Shown one piece after another: positions 54,530 through 63,741 of a stretch of 64,000 bases of DNA. Below the pieces are notes generated by a model that was not told the DNA's origin, did no database searches, and was given only the letters and a program-made list of their open reading frames with translations. The position numbers and the translations under genes were made by a program. The DNA is from Gammaproteobacteria bacterium (GTDB taxonomy: Bacteria; Pseudomonadota; Gammaproteobacteria; Arenicellales; Poriferihabitantaceae): assembly GCA_030432755.1 (NCBI GenBank), contig JAUILZ010000013.1, forward strand, positions 1 to 64,000, in the 5' to 3' direction. How positions within the stretch are numbered: the first letter of the stretch is position 1; every line of letters starts with the position of its first letter.

Positions 54530-56950
54530 TTGCGGATTACACTACTTGGCAGCATTGGCGGGGTCTGTTGCGCGTTGCTCGCGTCCTGCCTATGGTCATC
54601 GTCACTGCGCGCCCAGGGCCTGGATGACGAACCGGAAGAAGACCTGAGTCAGATCGACCAGGCAGGCGAGACGGCATCGGAGGAAGGCGGCCTGCGCACC
54701 CTCGTACTACGGCAGGTTGCTGGCGCGCCAGAACTCGACGGCAACCTGGACGAGCCCTTCTGGGACAATGCCCAGCCGGTTTCCATCGACTACGAGTTCT
54801 ACCCTTCCCGTCTCGCGCCGGCGGTAGTCGAGACGCGCGGACTGGTGGCGCTCACCGACACCCATCTCTACATCGGCTTTGTCGCATCGGACCCTGATCC
54901 GGATGCGATCCGCTCCATTACGCGCACCCGTGATGCCGTCAAGGAGGACGACTATGTTTCCATCGTCATCGATGCCACGGGCAACCTGCGGCGCAAGTTC
55001 GAGTTCCGCGTCAATCCCCATGGGAGCCGGGCCGACATCCTGCAGGATAGCAACAGCAACCGCTACTGGTACGACTGGGACACCGACTGGGAAGCAGAGG
55101 CCGAAATCAACCATACCGGCTACACGGCGGAACTGGCGATCCCGCTCGACTCCATCAGGCAGCCCCGCTATCCGGTCGGCGAAAGACCGACCTGGTTCGT
55201 GATCCTCAAGCGCTCCTACCCCCGCATGGTGGACCGGACCCTGGGCGCGGTCTATGAATTCCAGCGTGAATCCACCGTCCAGGCCGGGGATCGCAATCGC
55301 CGCCTGGTCATGGAGCCATACTATATCTACAACCCTGACGAAGAGCGTGACGAGGGGGATGCATTCCAGCAGGTGCTCCAGCATGGCGACCACGAGGTCG
55401 GCGCCGACCTCGCGCTGAACGTCGACTCCGGCACCACGCTGTTCGCCACCATCAATCCCAACTACACCGACGTGGAAGCGGATATCGCGCGCGAGAGCAT
55501 CAACAATCCGTTCACCCCGTTCCAGCCGGAGAAACGCTCGTTCTTCCAGCAGGGCCGCGACCTGTTCTCGTCGTACATGCCGGTGGTCTACACGCGTAAC
55601 ATCATCCAGCCCGAATACGGCCTCGGCCTGGCCTTTACCGGCCGCCGGGTATCAAGCGGCGCGTTCGCCATCAACGATACAGAGACCAACGTGATCATGC
55701 CCGACAACCTGGGTTCGGATACCGTCGAGCTGTCGAGTCCCGTGCGCTCGGTAGCGGCGCGCTATATCCAGGGCGACAAACAGGCCTCGCTGGGTTTCAT
55801 GGGCACCGCGCGCAATGGCACCGGCTACGAGAACCTGGTCGCCGGGGTGGACGGGCTGTACAACTTCGGCATCGATGACAAGGTGCGATTCCAGGCGATG
55901 TATTCCTCCACCGAGTACCCGGTGGAATTCGCGGATGACCTTTGCGAGTCGCCGGGCTGCCTGGATCAGCTCCCGGAAGACAATTGCCTGCTGGGAGAAT
56001 GCGCGCTGGATGCCGAAGTGCTTCGCGCCGACCCTACCCGGCGGCTCGAGGGACACGGCCTGAGGGCCGAATACCAACATGACGGACCATCCTCGCTTTA
56101 CTGGCTCAGGTACTTCGACTACGCCGCCGATTTTCGCGCCGACCTCGGCTACGAGCCACGCACCGATTTCCGCCAGCTCAACGCGGCTTACGGACGCAAC
56201 TGGTTCGTGGAGGCCCGGCGCCGCGACCGCGGCCTGTCCCGTATCCGCGCCTACGCGGTGCTGAACCATGTCGAGTCCGCGTCGGGGGAGCTCATCGAGG
56301 ACGGTTTCGACCTGTGGGGGGAATTCCGCGGTACCTTGCAGACGGTGTTGCGGGCGGGATGGCGACTGAAGAACCGCGCCGTGAATCGTATCGATCAGAA
56401 TGACCTCGCGCTGGGCGACAATGCACCCCGCTTCGACGAGTCCTATCTCCAGTGGTACTACGAAACTTCGCCGACCAACTCTTTCGTATTCAGCCTCGAC
56501 GGCCGCTACGGCAATATCGCCGATCCCGCCAACCTGGTACTCGGCAGGATGCACGAGTACAAGCCGGCCATCGAGTTCCTGTCGGAAAAACTCAACCTCG
56601 GGCTGGAACAGACCTATCGCAATTTTCTCTACCAGGGCAGCACCCTCTGGCGGGAGGACTTCACCACTTTAAAGCTCATTTACCATCCCTGGGAGAAACA
56701 TGTCTTCCGGGTGCTGCTGCTCGACGACGGCACCTGGCGCGACACGGACCGCTTTCTCGCCGAGGTCCTGCCCCGGGAAGATGAGCGCACCACCGAATTG
56801 ACCTATCTTTACCGCAGGACGAAGGGATTCTCGGTATTGCTCGGCGCCAAGCTCATCCGCCAGGAGGATCCGCAGGGGGACCGCTTCACCAGCGACCGCC
56901 AGGTCTACCTGAAACTGCAGTACAAATTCGACAAGGAGCTGGCGTTTTGA
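54530..56950 (+). CDS. DUF5916 outer-membrane protein with N-terminal CBM9-like domain
   Basis: An 806-aa exported protein read from a TTG at 54530, supported by GGGGAGG about 6 bases upstream. It has a signal peptide (LLGSIGGVCCALLASCLWSSSLRAQ). Residues 60-230 are a carbohydrate-binding family 9-like domain (APELDGNLDEPFWDNAQPVSIDYEF, TDTHLYIGFVASDPDP, FEFRVNPHGSRAD). The rest is beta-strand rich (DUF5916), with TTLFATINPNYTDVEAD and PEKRSFFQQGRDLF, fitting a surface beta barrel. Function unknown. The stop overlaps the start of the patatin gene (TTGA), so the two are coupled. Confidence 0.83.
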   Translation: MRITLLGSIGGVCCALLASCLWSSSLRAQGLDDEPEEDLSQIDQAGETASEEGGLRTLVLRQVAGAPELDGNLDEPFWDNAQPVSIDYEFYPSRLAPAVVETRGLVALTDTHLYIGFVASDPDPDAIRSITRTRDAVKEDDYVSIVIDATGNLRRKFEFRVNPHGSRADILQDSNSNRYWYDWDTDWEAEAEINHTGYTAELAIPLDSIRQPRYPVGERPTWFVILKRSYPRMVDRTLGAVYEFQRESTVQAGDRNRRLVMEPYYIYNPDEERDEGDAFQQVLQHGDHEVGADLALNVDSGTTLFATINPNYTDVEADIARESINNPFTPFQPEKRSFFQQGRDLFSSYMPVVYTRNIIQPEYGLGLAFTGRRVSSGAFAINDTETNVIMPDNLGSDTVELSSPVRSVAARYIQGDKQASLGFMGTARNGTGYENLVAGVDGLYNFGIDDKVRFQAMYSSTEYPVEFADDLCESPGCLDQLPEDNCLLGECALDAEVLRADPTRRLEGHGLRAEYQHDGPSSLYWLRYFDYAADFRADLGYEPRTDFRQLNAAYGRNWFVEARRRDRGLSRIRAYAVLNHVESASGELIEDGFDLWGEFRGTLQTVLRAGWRLKNRAVNRIDQNDLALGDNAPRFDESYLQWYYETSPTNSFVFSLDGRYGNIADPANLVLGRMHEYKPAIEFLSEKLNLGLEQTYRNFLYQGSTLWREDFTTLKLIYHPWEKHVFRVLLLDDGTWRDTDRFLAEVLPREDERTTELTYLYRRTKGFSVLLGAKLIRQEDPQGDRFTSDRQVYLKLQYKFDKELAF

Positions 56951-59181
56951 GCCTTCCGACTATTCGAACATGCCAACTCGCCTTGCTGCTGACAACGCTG
57001 CTGCTGTCACCCGCTGTCGTTGCCACTGACGAGACGTCCACGATCCCTGAATCGGAACCGGCCCGACCCAAAGTCGGGCTGGTACTGAGCGGCGGCGGCG
57101 CCCGCGGCGCGGCGCACATTGGCGTGCTGCGCGAACTGGAGCGGCAAAACGTACCCGTCGACTTCATCGTCGGCACCAGCATGGGCGCGATCATCGGCGG
57201 GCTCTACGCCTCCGGCCTGGACGTGGACCGGATCGAACAGGCAATGCGCGACATCGACTGGAATACCGTGTTCAACGACGCGACCGATCGGCGCGAACTC
57301 ACCATCCGGCGAAAGCGCGACAACGATTTCTTTCAACTCGACAAGGACGCGGGTATCAGTGAAACAGGTCTCGAATTGCCCACCGGCCTGATCCGCGGAC
57401 AGAAGCTCTACCTCGAACTGGTGAAGCTCACGCGCCACGCCTCGGGCATGCATCATTTCGATCGCTTTCCGATACCCTTCCGCTGCGTCGCCACGGATAT
57501 CTCCAGTGGGGAACAGGTGGTGCTGGACTCCGGCAACCTGGCACTGGCGATGCGCGCCAGCATGGCTGTGCCGGGCGTGTTTTCCACGGTCCACCTCGAC
57601 GACAGGATCCTGGTGGATGGCGGCATCAGCAATAACCTGCCGATTGACGTGGCGCGGGACATGGGCGCCGAGGTCATCATCGCGTCGGACATTTCCTCGC
57701 CCCTGGCTGCCGCCCCGGAAACCGACTCCGTGCTCTATGTCGTGGGCCAGCTCAGCCGGTTGCTGACCCGGGCCAACGTCGACCGTCAGCTGCAGTCACT
57801 CGGGGAGCGAGACATACTCATCACCCCGGAGCTTGGCGATTTCAGCTCAAGTGACTTCGTCGATGCCATGGACATCGTCGACAGCGGCCAGGAAGCCGCC
57901 GCTGAGGCCGCATCATTGCTCGCGCAGCTGGCCACACCATCCGGAGAAATGGACGCTTCTTCCGGGAATACTGCTTCAGCCAATAGCGCGGCCGCGCCGG
58001 ACACGATCGGCTTTATCCGCATACAGAACGACTCGTCACTGGACGAGTCGGTGATCCGCGAGCGATTCGGCCTGGAGACGGGAGATCGACTGGACCTCGA
58101 CGTCGTGGAAGAAGGGGTCGCCAGGATCTATGGAATGGGCATCTTCGAGAGCGTCAGCTACCAGGTGATCCGCGAAGACAATCAGTCCGGCCTGCAGGTC
58201 ACGGCCAGGGAGAAGCCCTGGGGTCCCGACTACCTGCAGTTCGGCTTTGATTTCTCAAGCAACCTGAGCGACAGTGGCAGCGCCACGTTCGGTCTCGGTC
58301 ATATTCGCATCCCGGCCAACTCCAGGCTGGGGGAGTGGCGCAACGTGCTGTTTCTCGGCCAGGAAACCGGGATCCTGTCGGAGATTTACCAGCCCTTCAG
58401 CCAGGAATCCTCGACTTTCGTGCATGGCAGCATAGGCTATCGCAGCGATTTCTATGACGTGATCGACGATGGCCGAGCCATAGCAAGGAACCGGCTCAAG
58501 AACCTGGACGTCTCCCTGAGCCTGGGCCGTGACCTGTCCTCCTGGGGCCAGGTACTGATCGGCCACCATCGCCTGGTCGGCGAGGTAGAGACGCGTACCG
58601 GCGAACCAGTCGAAGAGGACGATGATCTCGACATCGGTGAGCTGTTCGCCAGCTTCAACTCGGATACGCTGGACAGCGCGGGCTTTCCCACCACCGGTTT
58701 CAAGTCGAACGTCAGGCTCGGCTTCGCCGATCCGGATCTCGGCTCCGACAAGGAATTCCAGCAACTTTATACGAGCATGACGGGCGCCTTCGGTGGCGGG
58801 CGTGACACCATTCACCTCGGCATGGACGTGCTCGCCACCTGGGATGGCATAGCACCGGTGCCCAACAGGGCAAGGCCGGGCGGACTGTTCGATTTCCCAG
58901 GCCTGACCCGGGGCGAGATCACGGGCAGCAACCTGTTACTCCTCAAGTCGGGCTACATGCGCCGGCTCGGCAGCCTCGCCTCCATGGACACATACGCGGG
59001 CCTCAACCTCCAGTTCGGCAACGTGTTCGACGCGCCGGAAGACATCGACACCTCGGACCTCCTCTGGTCCTCCGGCGCCTGGCTCGGCATCGACAGCCTG
59101 ATCGGACCGGTTTACCTCGGCTACGGCGTGGCCGAGGACGACCTGCGCAGCGTCTATGTCCTGATCGGGCCGCAATTCTAG
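56947..59181 (+). CDS. Patatin-like phospholipase with POTRA and outer-membrane barrel (PlpD-like)
   Basis: A 744-aa exported protein from a TTG at 56947 overlapping the preceding stop. A signal peptide is followed by a patatin domain: oxyanion loop VLSGGGARGAAHIGVL near 41, nucleophile GTSMGAIIGG near 77 (GxSxG), and Asp in VDGGISNNLPIDVA near 222. Residues about 350-430 form a POTRA-like module (RERFGLETGDRLDLDVVEEGVARIYGMGIFESVSYQVI). The remainder is a beta barrel ending AEDDLRSVYVLIGPQF (C-terminal Phe). This is the type V(d)-like architecture. Phospholipase activity and surface exposure are likely. Confidence 0.9.
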   Translation: MSLPTIRTCQLALLLTTLLLSPAVVATDETSTIPESEPARPKVGLVLSGGGARGAAHIGVLRELERQNVPVDFIVGTSMGAIIGGLYASGLDVDRIEQAMRDIDWNTVFNDATDRRELTIRRKRDNDFFQLDKDAGISETGLELPTGLIRGQKLYLELVKLTRHASGMHHFDRFPIPFRCVATDISSGEQVVLDSGNLALAMRASMAVPGVFSTVHLDDRILVDGGISNNLPIDVARDMGAEVIIASDISSPLAAAPETDSVLYVVGQLSRLLTRANVDRQLQSLGERDILITPELGDFSSSDFVDAMDIVDSGQEAAAEAASLLAQLATPSGEMDASSGNTASANSAAAPDTIGFIRIQNDSSLDESVIRERFGLETGDRLDLDVVEEGVARIYGMGIFESVSYQVIREDNQSGLQVTAREKPWGPDYLQFGFDFSSNLSDSGSATFGLGHIRIPANSRLGEWRNVLFLGQETGILSEIYQPFSQESSTFVHGSIGYRSDFYDVIDDGRAIARNRLKNLDVSLSLGRDLSSWGQVLIGHHRLVGEVETRTGEPVEEDDDLDIGELFASFNSDTLDSAGFPTTGFKSNVRLGFADPDLGSDKEFQQLYTSMTGAFGGGRDTIHLGMDVLATWDGIAPVPNRARPGGLFDFPGLTRGEITGSNLLLLKSGYMRRLGSLASMDTYAGLNLQFGNVFDAPEDIDTSDLLWSSGAWLGIDSLIGPVYLGYGVAEDDLRSVYVLIGPQF

Positions 59182-59374
59182 GGCGTGGAGGAAACACCTC
59201 CGACGCGAATCGTTTCAGTGCGGAGAGTGGCAGTCGATACACGGTGGTCACGCCATGCCGGGTGAGTGCTGCTTTACCTCACGGTTCCGGTGGACTACGC
59301 TGCCAGGATAGAACCGCGGTTAAGGCGCGCAGCCGGGAGCCGATCCTGGCTTATACTTGCTGGCGGGACAGACG
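59182..59374. other. Gap between the patatin gene and the protease gene
   Basis: This 193-base stretch holds a short hairpin GGAGG-AAACA-CCTCC (59187-59201) just after the patatin stop, a weak terminator candidate. It also has TATACT (59353-59358), a possible -10 box, without an obvious -35 at 17 bases. I see nothing else. Confidence 0.35.
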
Positions 59375-61807
59375 ATGGTAGCAAACACACCACTTCCAGC
59401 AGAAAAGCTCTACGCGAGGTGCGACCCGGCGGACCTTGGATTCGACACCACCGCGGCACTGGATCCGCCCGACGATACGATCGGCCAGGATCGGGCGCTC
59501 GCGGCTTTGCAATACGGGGTGCATGCCGTGGGCGAAGGCACCAACGTGTTCGCTCTCGGGCCACCGGGTATCCACAAGCACGACATCGTAAAGCGCATCC
59601 TGGAACGCGAAGCCGTCAAGCGACCGGTATCTTCGGACTGGTGCTATGTGTACAACTTCACCCAGCCGCACAAACCGAATGCGCTCGAGCTTCCACCGGG
59701 GCGTGCGGCCAGGTTGCGGCTGGACATGGAGCAGCTGATTGAAGATCTGGGCAGCGTAATCCCGGCGGCCTTCCAGACAGAGGATTATCAGTCCCGCATC
59801 GAGGAACTGGAGCGTGATTTTGCCGGTCGGCGGGACAATGCGTTGCTCAAACTATCGGAAGAGGCGAAGCAGAATAACATCCGCTTTCTGCACACCCATT
59901 CGGGATTCGCCTTTGCACCCATGGACACGCATGGGGAGGTGATCGAACCGGATGCGTTCAAACGAATGCTCAAGGAGGACCAGGCCAGGATCCAGGAGCG
60001 CATCGAGGAATTGCAGCGCAAGCTGCAGAAGATCATCCGCCAGCTACCGGCGTGGCAGAAGGAGACCCGGGAAAAGGCCAAGGAGATCGATCGCGAGATC
60101 GCTCGCAACGCCGTGGGACATCTGATCGAAGGGCTGAAGTCCTCCCACGGAGACCTGCCCGAAGTCGTCCAGTACCTGGGCGATGTCGAAAAAGATGTCA
60201 TTGAACACGTACGCGAATTCAGGGATGACGGAGAAGCGACTCCCACCTTTATGTTCGGCGATCATTCAGGGAAAGCGGATGCGCTCAGGCGATACAAGGT
60301 AAACGTCATCGTGGAACACGAACCGGACAGTGACTGCGCCGCGGTGGTATACCAGGACTCGCCCTCCTACACCAATCTCGTCGGGCGCATCGAGTACCAG
60401 TCCCGAATGGGAGCGCTGATCACGGAGTTCACCCTGATCAAGGCCGGCGACCTGCATCGTGCGAACGGTGGCTACCTGATCCTCGATGCCGACCGGATAC
60501 TGCGCCAACCGTTCGCCTGGGAGGGCCTGAAGCGGGCCCTGCGGGCCCGCGAGATCCACATCGAGCCCATGGAACGGGTCTACGGGTTGATGAGCACAGT
60601 TTCACTGGAACCCGAGCCGATACCGCTCGATGTCAAGGTCGTCCTGGTGGGCGACCGGCGCCTGTACTACCTGATGAACCACTACGATCCGGATTTCGCG
60701 GACCTGTTCAGCGTGGCGGCCGATTTCAATGACGTGATGCAGCGCGAGCCCGAATCGGTATCCGAGTTCGCCCGCCTGATCGCACGCACCGTCAGGGATC
60801 AGGGGCTCAGACCGCTCGACGCGGAAGCCGTGGCACGCATGATCGAACACAGTTCCCGGCTAGCCGGGGACTCCCGGAAGCTATCCATCAACATGCGCGC
60901 GATGTTCGACCTTCTGCGTGAATCGGACTATCAGGCTGGCATGGCCGGTTCCGAAGTCATCCAGAGGAAGAATGTGCAACAGGCAATCGATGCCAGGGTT
61001 AACCGCCACGACCGACTACGCGAGGCCACCTGCGAGGCGATCGAACGCGGCCTGATAAAGATCGACACCAGCGGTGAAAAGGTCGGCCAGATCAATGGTC
61101 TCGCCGTGCTCGACCTTGGTGACTATTCCTTCGGTCAACCATCACGTATCACTGTCACCACGCGCCTCGGGGATGGCAGTTTCCTCGATATCCAGCGCGA
61201 ATCTGAAATGGGCGGCAATCTCCATTCCAAGGGAGTGCTCATCCTCACCCAGTACCTGTCGTCCCGCTACGCGCGTGACTATCCCTTGTCATTGTCGGCC
61301 AGCATCGCATTCGAACAATCGTATGGCATGGTCGACGGCGACAGTGCCTCGCTGGCGGAATTGTGCGCCTTGCTGTCATCCATCTCGGAAATCCCCATCC
61401 GCCAGGCATTCGCGGTCACCGGGTCAGTAAACCAGCGTGGGGAGGCGCAGGCCATAGGCGGCGTGAACCAGAAGATCGAGGGATTTTTCGACATCTGCGT
61501 GCTCGACGGTCTCGACGGCAACCACGGTGTCATCATCCCCGCATCAAACGTTCCACACCTGATGTTGCGACACGATGTCGTTGCGGCCGTGGAAGCCGGG
61601 AGGTTCTCTATCCACGCGGTCGATACCGTGGACCAGGCGATCGAGCTGCTCACGGGCGTGCCCGCGGGCGCAATGGACGGCGAGGGTGCCTTTGAGAAGG
61701 ACAGTGTGAATCACCGTGTGGAACAGGGGCTTGTCTGGTTCGCCCTGCGGCGACGCGAATGGAGCCAACCTGCAGGACAGGAACCGGAGGGAGAGAGCGG
61801 AGGGTGA
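59375..61807 (+). CDS. Lon-family ATP-dependent protease with atypical Walker A (AAA_32 type)
   Basis: An 810-aa protein; the ATG at 59375 follows a purine run, and the open frame extends 6 codons upstream from a TTG. The AAA part has FALGPPGIHKHDIVKRIL (Walker A with His where GK[ST] is expected) and GGYLILDADRIL (Walker B-like). The protease domain has catalytic S657 in DGDSASLAE and K700 in GGVNQKIEGFF, 43 residues apart, as in E. coli Lon. It is probably a soluble protease of the YcbZ/AAA_32 group, in which loss of the canonical P-loop is known. It is coupled to the Usp-like gene. Confidence 0.9.
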   Translation: MVANTPLPAEKLYARCDPADLGFDTTAALDPPDDTIGQDRALAALQYGVHAVGEGTNVFALGPPGIHKHDIVKRILEREAVKRPVSSDWCYVYNFTQPHKPNALELPPGRAARLRLDMEQLIEDLGSVIPAAFQTEDYQSRIEELERDFAGRRDNALLKLSEEAKQNNIRFLHTHSGFAFAPMDTHGEVIEPDAFKRMLKEDQARIQERIEELQRKLQKIIRQLPAWQKETREKAKEIDREIARNAVGHLIEGLKSSHGDLPEVVQYLGDVEKDVIEHVREFRDDGEATPTFMFGDHSGKADALRRYKVNVIVEHEPDSDCAAVVYQDSPSYTNLVGRIEYQSRMGALITEFTLIKAGDLHRANGGYLILDADRILRQPFAWEGLKRALRAREIHIEPMERVYGLMSTVSLEPEPIPLDVKVVLVGDRRLYYLMNHYDPDFADLFSVAADFNDVMQREPESVSEFARLIARTVRDQGLRPLDAEAVARMIEHSSRLAGDSRKLSINMRAMFDLLRESDYQAGMAGSEVIQRKNVQQAIDARVNRHDRLREATCEAIERGLIKIDTSGEKVGQINGLAVLDLGDYSFGQPSRITVTTRLGDGSFLDIQRESEMGGNLHSKGVLILTQYLSSRYARDYPLSLSASIAFEQSYGMVDGDSASLAELCALLSSISEIPIRQAFAVTGSVNQRGEAQAIGGVNQKIEGFFDICVLDGLDGNHGVIIPASNVPHLMLRHDVVAAVEAGRFSIHAVDTVDQAIELLTGVPAGAMDGEGAFEKDSVNHRVEQGLVWFALRRREWSQPAGQEPEGESGG

Positions 61808-62580
61808 GCAGTCCGGCGATTCCCGACGTTCGGCGCGTGCTGCTGGCGATCAACACGCTGGAGGATCGCTCCGATGCCCTGGAAGTGGCCGCGGAGTTCG
61901 CCGCCCTGCTGAAAACGGAGTTGTCGGTGTTGCTGGTCGATGACATTAATCTCCTCAGACTCGCGGAGTTACCGTTCGCCAGGGAAATGGACCGCACTAG
62001 CGGCGCCCTGCGCCCGCTGGATACCGCGCGTCTCACGGGAACACTGGAATCCAATGCCGCCAAGCTCAGGCTGCGCCTGGATGAGGAATCACGGCGACAC
62101 AGGGTGACCGTGTCCACCCGGGTCGTGCAGGGTCATTTCGTGGCCATGGCCAGGGAATCAGCAGAGGCGCAGGATATCCTGGTGCTGAGCCAATCCGGCC
62201 AACCATACCTGACCAGAGTGCGGGTTAGGGCTCCGGGTCTCGCCAGGGAGCCGATCTGGACCTACTACGACGGTTCCGCCGGCGCGCGCCGCGGGCTCTC
62301 CCTCGCCATGGTCCTTACCGGGGGGACGGATCGCGAGACGGTCATATTGTCTGATCGAAACTTCGACAACAAATCCATCCAAAGCGAGGTGGCCAGACTC
62401 ACGGGTGACCGCGAGTGGGTGGGGGGTTGCAGGGTCCTTGCCACGACCGACCGGGCCGGCATTGAAGATACCCTGCGCTCACGGGGATGCGCGGTGCTGA
62501 TCTTGCCACGTGAGTTGGAGGAAGGCGATACGGAGGCCGGCGCGCTGGGATTGATCGGAGGCCCACGTATCCTCGCCTGA
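61804..62580 (+). CDS. Universal stress protein-like, coupled to the protease
   Basis: A 258-aa protein from the GTG at 61804 (overlapping the protease stop, GTGA; purine-rich GGAGGG and CGGAGG lie upstream). It begins SSPAIPDVRRVLLAINTLEDRSDALEVAAEFAALLKTELSVLLVDDINLL, the Usp opening, and has LVLSQSGQP in place of the usual GxxG(9)G[S/T] motif, so ATP binding is doubtful. A second half with ILSDRNFDNKSIQSEVARLTGDREW is less familiar. The tight coupling suggests a partner or adaptor of the Lon-type protease. Confidence 0.7.
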   Translation: MSSPAIPDVRRVLLAINTLEDRSDALEVAAEFAALLKTELSVLLVDDINLLRLAELPFAREMDRTSGALRPLDTARLTGTLESNAAKLRLRLDEESRRHRVTVSTRVVQGHFVAMARESAEAQDILVLSQSGQPYLTRVRVRAPGLAREPIWTYYDGSAGARRGLSLAMVLTGGTDRETVILSDRNFDNKSIQSEVARLTGDREWVGGCRVLATTDRAGIEDTLRSRGCAVLILPRELEEGDTEAGALGLIGGPRILA

Positions 62581-62621
62581 TACGAAAACCGGAGTCCGGC
62601 ACCAGTGCATTCCCGCTCCCG

Positions 62622-63731
62622 CTAGCCCCAGCGGCGCAGGTTCGCCGCGGACCTTACCCGTTCCTCCGCCATGGCAATGGCAGCCACGCGAGGCAATTCA
62701 CCTCCTCGTTTCATCCGTTCCAGCATCTCCGTCGTGTTAGCCCGTATCTTCTCTTCGATGGCAAGGAAAGCCTGATCCTGCGTTCCCCCGTGATACTCCA
62801 CCCCGCCGCAGATCACGCCGCCGGCATTGGCGATGAAATCGGGAATGCACAATACGTTCCGGGCCGCCAGGGCGGCTTCGGCATCCACTGTGACACCGAT
62901 GTTGGCTCCCTGGATGATCAGCCTCGCACGCACCTGGTCGACATTTCCCGCGTGGATCACATCGGGGCGAGCCGCCGGAATCCAGATATCGCAATCGATT
63001 CCGATGATGGCATCGGTTCCCCTGACCTTGCCACCGTCAAGGTCAGTGACATGGCCGCCGGATCGTTTGAGATCCACCAGGGCGTCCACGTCCAGTCCGT
63101 CCGGCTCGACGATGGTGCCACGGGAGTCCGCCGCTGCGACCAGTACCGCGCCTTTCTGAGCCAGGAACCGTGCTGCGTGTGCACCGACCGAGCCAAAACC
63201 CTGTACCGCGACCCGCGCGCCTTCAAGTTCGATTCCCGCTACCTGTTTCGCAACTTCAGCGACTACCGCCAGGCCAAAGCCGGTGGCGCCGATTTCGTCG
63301 AGTGGAATGCCACCTATCTCCCGCGGGAGGCCGACGGAACGACCGATCTCATCCTGCACCCAGGCCATCGCATGCTCGTTGGTTCCCATGTCGGGGCCGG
63401 GGATATAGTCGACCATTGGTTCGATGGCGCAGGCGAAGGCGCGAATCAGTTCTTCCTTGCGTCGCGGTTCCATTGATGGATCGCCAAAAATCACTGACTT
63501 GCCGCCACCGTGGGGGAGCCCCGCAGCGGCATTCTTGTAGGTCATCGCCCGTGCAAGGCGGAAGCATTCCTCCAGCGAAACATCCGGCGCCATCCGGACG
63601 CCACCGATGGCAGGGCCCGCGGCAACATTGTCCACCACCAGGATCGCGCGCAGGCCCACCCGGGGGCGGTGAATATGCAATATGGATTGCGGGCCGAGTT
63701 CGTCACAAAACCGAAAACCCCCTGTGCTCAT
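62622..63731 (-). CDS. Glu/Leu/Phe/Val dehydrogenase (short form)
   Basis: A 369-aa amino-acid dehydrogenase that interconverts an amino acid and its 2-oxo acid with NAD(P). The sites are clear: YKNAAAGLPHGGGKSVIFGDP (catalytic Lys at GLPHGGGK) near residues 65-85, PGPDMGTNEHAMAWVQDE (Asp) near 108-130, the nucleotide loop VAVQGFGSVGAHAARFLAQKGA near 170, and [17 protein letters not shown] near 270. The length is between glutamate dehydrogenase and leucine dehydrogenase. A branched-chain substrate is suggested by the E2 gene 10 bases upstream. Confidence 0.92.
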   Translation of the reverse strand: MSTGGFRFCDELGPQSILHIHRPRVGLRAILVVDNVAAGPAIGGVRMAPDVSLEECFRLARAMTYKNAAAGLPHGGGKSVIFGDPSMEPRRKEELIRAFACAIEPMVDYIPGPDMGTNEHAMAWVQDEIGRSVGLPREIGGIPLDEIGATGFGLAVVAEVAKQVAGIELEGARVAVQGFGSVGAHAARFLAQKGAVLVAAADSRGTIVEPDGLDVDALVDLKRSGGHVTDLDGGKVRGTDAIIGIDCDIWIPAARPDVIHAGNVDQVRARLIIQGANIGVTVDAEAALAARNVLCIPDFIANAGGVICGGVEYHGGTQDQAFLAIEEKIRANTTEMLERMKRGGELPRVAAIAMAEERVRSAANLRRWG

Positions 63732-63741
63732 CTTTCTCTCC

